Below, piece after piece: positions 57,731 to 64,000 of a DNA stretch of 64,000 nt. The stretch spans positions 758,755 through 822,754 of the forward strand of contig NZ_LMEX01000001.1 of assembly GCF_001426645.1 (NCBI RefSeq). The letters run 5' to 3'. The notes below the pieces were generated by a model. It was not told the origin of the DNA and did no database searches. It was given only the letters and a program-made list of their open reading frames with translations. How positions within the stretch are numbered: position 1 is the first letter of the stretch; each line of letters starts with the position of its first letter. The position numbers and the translations under genes were made by a program. Source of the DNA: Rhodanobacter sp. Root480. GTDB lineage: Bacteria; Pseudomonadota; Gammaproteobacteria; Xanthomonadales; Rhodanobacteraceae.

Positions 57731-57774
57731 GCTTCGACTCCGCCCGCTGCGCGGGCTGCGCTCAGTGCGAACGG
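57731..57774. repeat. degenerate CTTCGACTCCG-type repeat
   Basis: GCTTCGACTCCGCCCGCTGC and GCTGCGCTCAGTGCGAACGG flank a small GC stem. Relative of 9121-9228, lying between the beta-lactamase and the next minus-strand gene. Confidence 0.55.
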
Positions 57775-57834
57775 TTGGGGGCGGGCGAGTGGTCATCGCA
57801 TTGCCAAACGTCGCAAGCAAATTGGCGCGATCCG

Positions 57835-58035
57835 CTATTGATCGCTCGAACGGATATGGTCCAGCCCGGCCGGGCTCAGTTCGAACCGTTGACGATCCAC
57901 CTTGTCGCGATCGGTCTGCACCAGGAGCCCAGCCGCCAGCAAGCGGGCGCTGACGTCGGCGGGCACCATCGCCGCCCTGCCCTCGGCCACCCAGGTGAGA
58001 TAGTCCAGATCGGTCGGATCGCGTTGTTCTGTCAT
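57835..58035 (-). CDS. hypothetical protein, 66 aa
   Basis: Small soluble protein MTEQRDPTDLDYLTWVAEGR, then MVPADVSARLLAAGLLVQTD and FELSPAGLDHIRSSDQ. The pattern helix, helix (ARLLAAGLL), then 'F.LS.AG...' resembles a compact winged-helix fold, but this is only suggestive. GGAACCCGTGCCA precedes the ATG. It follows the GtrA gene on the same strand after about 100 bases. Confidence 0.6.
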   Translation of the reverse strand: MTEQRDPTDLDYLTWVAEGRAAMVPADVSARLLAAGLLVQTDRDKVDRQRFELSPAGLDHIRSSDQ

Positions 58036-58137
58036 TGGCACGGGTTCCGTTGCTTTGGTGCATGCAGCTTGCCCGCTGCCTGGCGACGATGGCGTCGACG
58101 CATCAATCGGCGGGCGCATTGAATAGGGGCGCCTCGT

Positions 58138-58521
58138 TTACCGATACACCCAATGGCGTGAAACGACGAAGCTGATGACGGCAAGACACGCCTCGACCGC
58201 TGGCTTTGCCAGCCACGCCATCTGCAAGCCGAGTTTCGCTTCCACCAGCGTGACCAGAAGTGTGCTGAGCACGGTCAGCGGCAGCCACATGGCCAGGAAG
58301 CGCAAAAACCGGTGAGGGCCGAGCCGGGTGGCGTCGGGTGTGCCGAACGTGAAGCGGCCATTCGCCCAGAAGCCCAGCAGCGCACCGGTTATGCGCCCAA
58401 GAACATTGGCCACCGGCGCCGGCGTGCCGAGCGCCGTCAACACCACGAACACCGCCCAGTCGGCGGTCAGCAGACCGAGCCCGACCATCAAGAAGCTGAC
58501 TCCCTGTCGCGCCAAACTCAT
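58138..58521 (-). CDS. GtrA-family membrane protein
   Basis: A 127-residue protein with four membrane helices (QGVSFLMVGLGLLTADWAVF, PVANVLGRITGALLGFWANG, FLAMWLPLTVLSTLLVTL, PAVEACLAVISFVVSRHWVY), matching GtrA-like flippases for undecaprenyl-linked sugars. The NGRFTFG and terminal RHWVYR motifs are typical. CGGGAGATTCA precedes the ATG. No glycosyltransferase neighbour is present. Confidence 0.9.
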   Translation of the reverse strand: MSLARQGVSFLMVGLGLLTADWAVFVVLTALGTPAPVANVLGRITGALLGFWANGRFTFGTPDATRLGPHRFLRFLAMWLPLTVLSTLLVTLVEAKLGLQMAWLAKPAVEACLAVISFVVSRHWVYR

Positions 58522-58828
58522 TGAATCTCCCGCTGGATTGCCGTGTACAGCAGCAAAGTCTCGCGTACTTGGCGCAGGGGTGGAAGCGTGGCGGTGCGTT
58601 CCGTCATCGCATGGGGACACGGCAACACGCGTCGACAACCGTCGGAAGCCCTGACGGCAATGCCATCGGCGGCGTTCCAGCAGTCGTGGACAAGCTTGCT
58701 GAAAGCGCAATTGAACTTTGCGATGAATGGTGTGGTTGCGGCATGTGCAAAGGCAGACACTCTGTTTGCGCGGCGCCACCCGGCAAACCCGGCGCCGCTC
58801 CACCACCCCACCCATCAAGGCCAACATC
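58522..58828. other. 307-base gap, no gene recognised
   Basis: Divergent spacer between the GtrA gene and the glutathione S-transferase. It must hold promoters for both. Several short open frames exist, but none has a coding-like sequence or ribosome binding site. Confidence 0.5.
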
Positions 58829-59524
58829 ATGAAGTTCTACTACCACCCGTCCCCCAACCCCGCCAAGGTCGCCTTGTTTCTCGAAGAGTCGGGGCTTGAT
58901 TACCAGATGGTGCCGGTCGACACGGCCAGGGGCGAGCAGCACGGTGCCGCCTACCGCGCCATCAACCCCAATGGCAAAACTCCGGCCCTGGTCGATGGCG
59001 ATGCCGTGGTTTTCGACAGCACGGCGATCCTGCTTTATCTCGCGGTGAAGCACGGCAAATTCCTGCCCGGGAACACGCCGGAAGTTCGCAGCCGGATGTA
59101 TTCGTGGCTGATGTTCATCGCCACCGGCATCGGTCCGTTCTCCGGCCAGGCGGTGCATTTCAAGCACTTCGCCCCCGAGCCCAAGGCTTACGCGCTCAAT
59201 CGCTACGACTTCGAGGCACGGCGCCACTGGCGGATCCTCGATGAGCACCTGGCCACCCGCACGTTCATGGTCAACGAGGAATACACCATCGTCGACATGG
59301 CCTTGTGGGGTTGGGCGCGCGCCCTGCCCTTCATGTTTGGCGAACAGGGCTGGGTCGACTTTCCCCACGTCAAACGCTTCCTCGACCGCATCAATGCACG
59401 CCCGGCCGCCCAGCGCGCCGAAGCGCTGAAGGATGCACACACGTTCAAGACCGAGATGGACCAGGAATACCTCGACGCGATGTATCCGCACAACGCGGAT
59501 CGCGCGGCGACAACCGCCGCCTGA
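58829..59524 (+). CDS. glutathione S-transferase
   Basis: A 231-residue GST. The N-terminal thioredoxin fold (MKFYYHPSPNPAKVALFLEE, with NPNGKTPALVDGD and VVFDSTAILLYL, the glutathione-binding Asp-Ser) precedes an all-helical C-terminal domain (FMVNEEYTIVDMALWGW). The catalytic Ser/Tyr position PSPNPAK resembles beta- or nu-like bacterial GSTs. Convergent with the cbb3-type oxidase cluster. Confidence 0.93.
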   Translation: MKFYYHPSPNPAKVALFLEESGLDYQMVPVDTARGEQHGAAYRAINPNGKTPALVDGDAVVFDSTAILLYLAVKHGKFLPGNTPEVRSRMYSWLMFIATGIGPFSGQAVHFKHFAPEPKAYALNRYDFEARRHWRILDEHLATRTFMVNEEYTIVDMALWGWARALPFMFGEQGWVDFPHVKRFLDRINARPAAQRAEALKDAHTFKTEMDQEYLDAMYPHNADRAATTAA

Positions 59525-59584
59525 TTCGCCGGTGTCGTGGTGGCTCGATGGCCACCACGGCATCCCTTGTTCCCCGCTGGCGGA

Positions 59585-60049
59585 TCAGCGTGGCGTCGTC
59601 GCCGGTGCAACCTGTGCCGGCGGCGGGCCGTAGGTGGGCGTGTCGCGGTATTGCGCCGGCACATCCCACATGCGCCCGGCGTAGAAGACCGCCCAGGCCA
59701 CCACGAACAGGCACATCACCCACACCCACACCGGGATCGACGAACGCGCTTCGGCGCGCCGCGGGTCGAACGGGTCGTCGGTGCTGAAGGCGTCCACGGT
59801 CAGGCGCAACTCGCCGCGCCGGGTCGAACCCGAGCGCAAGCCCGACACGATGATGCCGGGGCCGTTCTGCACGTGGAACGGAATCTCCTCCACGCCTTCG
59901 GCGCCGCTGTGATCCTCGGCGCGGATGATCAGCCGGTGCGGGCCGTCGGCCAGCTTGCGGGTATCGAGGGTCAGTGCGGTCGGCAGTTCGTGATCCGCCA
60001 CCGGTTGCAGATCGTCGTCGAGGTAGACGCGTACGTGGGGCTTGGACAT
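59585..60049 (-). CDS. Ig-like membrane protein of oxidase cluster
   Basis: A 154-residue protein of unknown function at the end of the oxidase operon. Residues 1-95 look like an immunoglobulin or cadherin-like sandwich (VRVYLDDDLQPVADHELPTA, DGPHRLIIRAEDHSG, EEIPFHVQNG). One membrane helix (IPVWVWVMCLFVVAWAVFYA, about 105-124) and a Pro-rich tail follow. Arginines before the helix and no signal peptide suggest the sandwich is cytoplasmic. It lies 11 bases after the CcoQ-like gene. Confidence 0.78.
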   Translation of the reverse strand: MSKPHVRVYLDDDLQPVADHELPTALTLDTRKLADGPHRLIIRAEDHSGAEGVEEIPFHVQNGPGIIVSGLRSGSTRRGELRLTVDAFSTDDPFDPRRAEARSSIPVWVWVMCLFVVAWAVFYAGRMWDVPAQYRDTPTYGPPPAQVAPATTPR

Positions 60050-60060
60050 GGCGGGTTTCC

Positions 60061-60225
60061 TCAACGGTCCTTGCGCAGGATCTCGTACTTGGCGTGGTGC
60101 GGGTCTTTCTCGCCGGGCCGGAAGATCATCCAGAACATCGCGACGAAACAGCCGATGGTGATCGCGCCGGCGATCGCGATGATGGCGACGTTGCCCCAGA
60201 ACGGCCCGAGAAAAGCATGATGCAT
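60061..60225 (-). CDS. small membrane subunit, CcoQ-like
   Basis: A 54-residue peptide MHHAFLGPFWGNVAIIAIAG, one membrane helix to about residue 36, then a charged tail FRPGEKDPHHAKYEILRKDR. Position and form match the small fourth subunit (CcoQ/FixQ) of cbb3 oxidases, though sequence similarity cannot be asserted. CAGGAGATCGCC is a strong ribosome binding site, 13 bases after the cytochrome c subunit gene. Confidence 0.75.
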   Translation of the reverse strand: MHHAFLGPFWGNVAIIAIAGAITIGCFVAMFWMIFRPGEKDPHHAKYEILRKDR

Positions 60226-60238
60226 GGCGATCTCCTGT

Positions 60239-61222
60239 TCACGGGCCCTTGGCGCGTACAGCGGCCACGGCGGCCGCGGTCGCCGGCTTGGCGTGGTTGC
60301 CCCACGAGCTGCGCTCGTAGTTGACGATGTTGGCGATGTCCGCGTCGCTCAACTGATCGGCGAACGGCGGCATCACGCTGCTGTAGGCCACGCCGCCGAT
60401 GGTGACGCCGTGCGCACCGTGCAGCACGGTGTGGATGTGTAAGGTCGGGTCGTCGGCATCCACCGCGGCGTTGCCCTTGAGCGGCGGAAACGCACCGGGA
60501 ATGCCTTCGCCGGTAGCCTGGTGACAGGCCGAACAATTCGCCATGAACAGGCTCTGGCCCTTGCCGGCGTCGTAGCTGTAGCCACCACCGGCAGCCGCGG
60601 TTGGCGCCGGTACCGTTGCGGGCGCCGCCGAGGTCATGCCGCCCATGCCACCGTTCATCGTGTAGCCCGGAATCGGCGTCTGCTTCAACGACAACAGGTA
60701 AGCCACCAGCGCCTTGGCCTGCTGGGTCGGGATCACCTTGCCCTGCTTCGGCGCAAACGCGGCCGGCACCGGGACTGCCGTCTCGCCGGGCGGCACGGTG
60801 GCCACCACATGGAACAGGAACTTGAAGTTCGGCATCACCGATTCGGGCACTACCGCGCGCGGGTCGAACAGATGGATGTACTGCCACACGTCGCTGGGTT
60901 TGCTGTTGCCGATATTGGAGAGATCCGGCCCGGTGCGCTCGGAACCGAGCAGCTCCGGCGTCTGGTAGCTGAAATCGCCCGGTGCGGATGGACGTCCAAA
61001 CACCTTGTCCTCGGCCAGTGGCCGCACCTGCTGGGTATGGCAATACGCGCAACCGTTCGCGGCATACACGACGCTGCCTTCCGCCTGCAAGGCCGTCAGT
61101 GGCTTCACGCCCGGGCCCGGCGGGGTTTTCGACAGGTCGATGGCCGGGATCACCGCAATCCCCATCACGATGACGATGTAGACAAGCAGCGCACCGCCGG
61201 CAATCTGCAGCAACTTTTTCAT
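60239..61222 (-). CDS. ccoO: cbb3-type oxidase cytochrome c subunit, CcoO fused to cytochrome c
   Basis: A 327-residue membrane-anchored dihaem protein. After an N-terminal helix (ALLVYIVIVMGIAVIPAI), a CcoO-like domain binds haem at C58-C61-H62 (CAYCHTQQVRP) with Met130 (SVMPNF) and GSERTGPDLSNIG. A Gly/Pro/Ala linker leads to a second class I cytochrome c with C230-C233-H234 (CSACHQATGEG) and Met in SVMPPFAD. It thus combines in one chain functions usually split between CcoO and CcoP. Overlaps ccoN by four bases. Confidence 0.92.
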   Translation of the reverse strand: MKKLLQIAGGALLVYIVIVMGIAVIPAIDLSKTPPGPGVKPLTALQAEGSVVYAANGCAYCHTQQVRPLAEDKVFGRPSAPGDFSYQTPELLGSERTGPDLSNIGNSKPSDVWQYIHLFDPRAVVPESVMPNFKFLFHVVATVPPGETAVPVPAAFAPKQGKVIPTQQAKALVAYLLSLKQTPIPGYTMNGGMGGMTSAAPATVPAPTAAAGGGYSYDAGKGQSLFMANCSACHQATGEGIPGAFPPLKGNAAVDADDPTLHIHTVLHGAHGVTIGGVAYSSVMPPFADQLSDADIANIVNYERSSWGNHAKPATAAAVAAVRAKGP

Positions 61223-62634
61223 GCGGCGGCCCCCTCGGTGCGAGCCAGGATGGGTGAGCCGGCATTGCCGGTTTGCCCCGACGTCATCCGCCATACGTTC
61301 CATGCAAACACGATGTGGGACAGGAACATCAGCAAGCCGCCGGCACCACGCCAGACCCAATACGGCGCCATGTCCGTCACCGACTGGATGAAGGGCCGCT
61401 GGTGCAGCCAGTCCAGCCCCTGGATGGTGCCGCCGATCGACAGCGCGATGACATAGATAAAACTGCCCACCAGCGCCATCCAGAAATGCAGGGCAATGCC
61501 CAGCCGTCCGGGGCTTTTGTGGGTGGCCAGCGGTAGCAACGCATAGATGCCGCCCCACACCGCAAACGTGACAAAGCCATACATGGTCAGGTGCGAATGC
61601 CCGACAGTGAAGTTGGTGAGATGCCAGATCGCCTGCATCGAGCGGAACGCCTCAACCGTGCCCTGGGTCGAGCCAAACAGGTAGCCGATCACCGCCACCA
61701 AAATGAACATCAGCGGATACGAGTGCGTCATGTCGCGATAGCGCCCGCGCATCGTCAGCAGGTAATTCGCGCTGCCACCCCACACCGGCACCAGCATGGC
61801 CACGCTGAACACGATCGCGGTGGTCTGCAACCACCACGGCAGCGGGCTGAACAGGAAGTGGTGCCCGCCAAGCAGCGGATAGAACAGCAGGTTGGTCCAG
61901 AACGCGAACACGCCCAGCGCATAGGAATAGATCGGGCGGCTGAGGATCTTCGGGATCGCGTAATAGAAGACGCCCAACGCCAGCGGCGTAAACCACATGC
62001 CCACCGCGTTGTGCATGTAGAAGCCGGAAATAGCGACCTGCCCCAGGCCATGCTGATACCACGGCAGCGTCGCGACGATCGCGATCACGCAGGTCCACAG
62101 CACGCCGCACACCGTGTACCAGTTGGAAAGATAGATGTCCTCGGTGGTGCGTCGCGCCACCGTGCCGATCAGATTCCAGCCGGTCACCAGCAACGCGGCG
62201 AGGAATACCAGCCGGATCGGCCACGGCCATTCGCGGTATTCCAGATCACCCCAGTTGTAGCCCAGCTCCAGCGCGATGGTGCCGGCGATGGCGGCAAGGT
62301 TGAACAGCGCCAGTCCGATCCAGGCCAGCTTGATGCTGTAAAGCTTCGTGCCGCAACTGCGCGCGGCCACGTAATACGCCAGCCCGACCAGGCCGATGCT
62401 GGCCCAGCCGTAGAAGGTGTCGTTGGTGTGGATCGGCCGCAACCGGCCGAAGGTCAGGTACTTCGCCGCCCAGAAATCCGGCGCACCAAACTTGAATGCC
62501 AGCAGCAACCCCACCGCCGTGGCAAAGAGCAGCCAGCAGGTGGCCGAAACGGTGTATGCCGAGAACACGGCGGCCAATGCGCGATCATCGTCCGCGCTCA
62601 CCGCCGAATGCTGTGCCGTGACAGTTGCCTGCAT
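61219..62634 (-). CDS. ccoN: cbb3-type cytochrome c oxidase subunit I
   Basis: Haem-copper oxidase catalytic subunit, 471 residues, about 12 membrane helices. Putative haem and copper ligands are His69 in RLRPIHTND, the YMHNAVGMWFTPLALG helix, the GGHHFL pair and FTVGHSHLTMYG. These align in order with C-family (cbb3) oxidases but differ in detail (for example HTNDTFYGW), so it is a divergent branch. The start is taken at ATG 62634; ATG 62646 is possible. First gene of the cluster, with an FNR/ANR-like box upstream. Confidence 0.92.
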   Translation of the reverse strand: MQATVTAQHSAVSADDDRALAAVFSAYTVSATCWLLFATAVGLLLAFKFGAPDFWAAKYLTFGRLRPIHTNDTFYGWASIGLVGLAYYVAARSCGTKLYSIKLAWIGLALFNLAAIAGTIALELGYNWGDLEYREWPWPIRLVFLAALLVTGWNLIGTVARRTTEDIYLSNWYTVCGVLWTCVIAIVATLPWYQHGLGQVAISGFYMHNAVGMWFTPLALGVFYYAIPKILSRPIYSYALGVFAFWTNLLFYPLLGGHHFLFSPLPWWLQTTAIVFSVAMLVPVWGGSANYLLTMRGRYRDMTHSYPLMFILVAVIGYLFGSTQGTVEAFRSMQAIWHLTNFTVGHSHLTMYGFVTFAVWGGIYALLPLATHKSPGRLGIALHFWMALVGSFIYVIALSIGGTIQGLDWLHQRPFIQSVTDMAPYWVWRGAGGLLMFLSHIVFAWNVWRMTSGQTGNAGSPILARTEGAAA

Positions 62635-62714
62635 CGTCCATCCCATCGCACGTGGTACGGCGTCCACACGGGCGTCGGGATTTGTGACCGTATACCCACG
62701 CGGAACACGCACCC

Positions 62715-62728
62715 ATGATCTGGATCAG
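62715..62728. promoter_or_regulatory. FNR/ANR-like box upstream of ccoN
   Basis: ATGATCTGGATCAG at 62715-62728 contains TGAT-N4-ATCA, the core of the FNR/ANR consensus TTGAT-N4-ATCAA, with mismatches only at the outer bases. It lies about 80 bases before the ccoN start, suited to induction at low oxygen. Confidence 0.65.
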
Positions 62729-62890
62729 AAAATCGCCCGGCCGCGTTCGGAAATGGCCACGTTGGGCAGACGCTTGCCGCGACCATGGCGCGGTGCACGC
62801 AAGTGCAAGGCTTCGTGTCGATTCGGCCGCGCGCCGTCCGTCGTAGGGGAGTAAGAAGTGCTTTCCGCGCTTTCAACCCGGAGAACCCGC

Positions 62891-63370
62891 ATGACCAGCA
62901 AGAACACCATTTGCCTTTGGTATGACGGTACCGCCCTGGACGCCGCCACCTTCTACGCCAGAACATTTCCGGACAGCGCCGTGGGCGCCGTGCATCACGC
63001 GCCTGGCGACTATCCGGCCGGCAAGCAGGGCAATGTCCTGACAGTCGAGTTCACGGTCATGGGCATCCCGTGCCTGGGTTTGAACGGCGGCCCGGCATTC
63101 CGGCACAACGAGGCGTTTTCATTCCAGGTGGCCACCGACGATCAGGCTGAAACCGACCGCCTGTGGAACGCCATCATCGACAACGGCGGCCAGGCCAGCG
63201 AGTGCGGCTGGTGCAAGGATCAGTGGGGCCTGTCCTGGCAGATCACCCCACGCGCCCTGACCGCCGCAGTCACCGACCCCGACCCTGCCGTCGCCAAGCG
63301 TGCGTTCGAGGCCATGATGACGATGACGAAGATCGACATCGCCGCGATCGAAGCCGCACGACGCGGCTGA
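62891..63370 (+). CDS. PhnB-like VOC family protein
   Basis: A 159-residue VOC protein of the PhnB/'3-demethylubiquinone-9 3-methyltransferase-like' group (ICLWYDGTALDAATFYARTF, PCLGLNGGPAFRHNEAFSFQ, WGLSWQITPRAL). No enzymatic activity is established for this group. CCGGAGAACCCGC supports ATG 62891 over an upstream in-frame TTG/ATG region. Divergent from ccoN. Confidence 0.9.
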   Translation: MTSKNTICLWYDGTALDAATFYARTFPDSAVGAVHHAPGDYPAGKQGNVLTVEFTVMGIPCLGLNGGPAFRHNEAFSFQVATDDQAETDRLWNAIIDNGGQASECGWCKDQWGLSWQITPRALTAAVTDPDPAVAKRAFEAMMTMTKIDIAAIEAARRG

Positions 63371-63394
63371 TTACGGCCACGCCACCATCAGCTT

Positions 63395-63500
63395 CCTTCC
63401 TCGCCCGCGAGGGAAGGTGTTCGAGATCGCTGTTCGTGACGTTGGCCATGACTTCCTTCCCCCGCCCCGCGGGGGAAGGTGCCGAAGGCGGAAGGGGCGC
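63395..63500. repeat. two CCTTCCCCCG-type palindromic repeats
   Basis: A short hairpin at 63395-63417 and a fuller copy at 63455-63500 (CCTTCCCCCG..CGGGGGAAGGTGCCG..GGCGGA.GGGGC). Same family as 2762-2894. The rest of the 339-base gap 63371-63709 shows no gene. Confidence 0.75.
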
Positions 63501-63709
63501 TCTTGCTCCTGATCCTTTGCTCCCCCTCCCCCTTCCCCACTACACCGCAAACTCCCTCCAATCCCGCCCCATGGCACGCGCACACCGCCATAACTCGGAG
63601 TACCGTCCTCGCCCCTGGGGCTCGAAAAGGAAGCATCCCCGGCATGCATGGGGGCTTCAGCGCTTCGGGTGGATCCCGGCCGTGGTATCAATCAATGCGA
63701 GGGCTTGCG

Positions 63710-64000
63710 ATGAAAAGATTGATGAACAAAACGTTGGTGCTGACAGCCTTGCTGCTGCCGTTTCCGCTGATGGCAGCGAGTGCGTTCGATGGCACATGGA
63801 AGATCGATGTCAGCAAGATCCACGGCTCCGGAACAGCGGAGGTGATGACGCTCAAGGACGGCCTGTACACCTGCAACTGCGCGCCGCCCATCCACATCAA
63901 GGCCGACGGCACCGACCAACCCGTCAGCGGGCGGCCGGACATGGACCACATGGCCGTGAAGGTCGTCAGCGACCACGTCGTCGAGCAGACCGCCAAGAAG
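63710..64000 (+). CDS. exported protein of unknown function, 3' end beyond window
   Basis: The first 97 codons of a secreted protein. The signal peptide MKRLMNKTLVLTALLLPFPL ends near MAASA, and the mature part begins FDGTWKIDVSKIHG with a Cys pair (YTCNCAPP). The FDGTWK start is seen in lipocalin-like or DUF-type periplasmic proteins that measure 'deviation from expected' sandwiches, but no family is certain. GCGAGGGCTTGCG precedes the ATG. No stop codon is reached before the window edge. Confidence 0.75.
   Translation, partial: MKRLMNKTLVLTALLLPFPLMAASAFDGTWKIDVSKIHGSGTAEVMTLKDGLYTCNCAPPIHIKADGTDQPVSGRPDMDHMAVKVVSDHVVEQTAKK

Noticed and set aside
63371-63691. 106-residue minus-strand open frame in the gap before the last gene
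   Set aside because: It mainly translates palindromic repeats and has no ribosome binding site or recognisable sequence.

Overview
The window is high-GC, densely coded DNA from a gammaproteobacterium. It is most likely one of the Lysobacterales (Xanthomonadales), in or near Rhodanobacteraceae. That placement is an inference from three things: the lexA-imuA-imuB-dnaE2 cassette, the housekeeping run der-bamB-yfgM-rodZ-pilW-rlmN-ndk beside guaBA and folD, and families of short palindromic intergenic repeats typical of that order. No rRNA, tRNA, CRISPR array, prophage, transposase gene or replication origin was seen.

Positions 1-20400 read as a stress and DNA-repair region. It starts with a manganese catalase (cut by the left edge), a DUF2383-type four-helix protein, a YihY/BrkB membrane protein and a DUF3606 peptide. 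A non-homologous end-joining locus follows: ku, a Lys-rich short-chain dehydrogenase and ligD, flanked by two small proline-rich peptides. Next come a DJ-1/PfpI protein, a DUF3309 peptide and a UdgX-type uracil-DNA binding protein. Then comes the mutagenic translesion operon lexA-imuA-imuB-dnaE2 (minus strand), with mrfA-mrfB (helicase plus DEDDh exonuclease) divergent from lexA. A perfect inverted repeat beside the lexA start is a candidate shared operator.

Positions 20400-33200 carry carbon metabolism. After a PEP-mutase/isocitrate-lyase-family enzyme and a glutathionyl-hydroquinone reductase, a LysR regulator faces an apparently complete operon catB-catC-catA-benA-benB-benC-benD-catI-catJ-pcaF-pcaD. 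Together these convert benzoate through catechol and cis,cis-muconate to 3-oxoadipate, succinyl-CoA and acetyl-CoA. An ATAC-N7-GTAT site of the BenM/CatM type sits in the divergent promoter. No benzoate transporter gene is present.

Positions 33200-47800 are mainly housekeeping: a cold-shock/Excalibur membrane protein, tadA, guaA, guaB, folD, a frameshifted acetyltransferase, der, bamB, a YfgM-like protein, rodZ, pilW, rlmN and ndk. The ispG and hisS genes that normally sit between rodZ and yfgM are absent.

Positions 47800-64000 hold a TetR regulator of PsrA type with a perfect PsrA-like box, a fatty-acid beta-oxidation pair, a HigBA-type toxin-antitoxin pair, several regulators and small enzymes, a class A beta-lactamase, a GtrA-family protein and a glutathione S-transferase. 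A divergent cbb3-type oxidase cluster follows, with a fused CcoO-cytochrome c subunit and an FNR/ANR-like box upstream of ccoN. The window ends inside a secreted protein gene. Palindromic repeats sit mostly between convergent genes, but two have landed inside coding genes (imuB, mrfB) and one supplies the guaA start.
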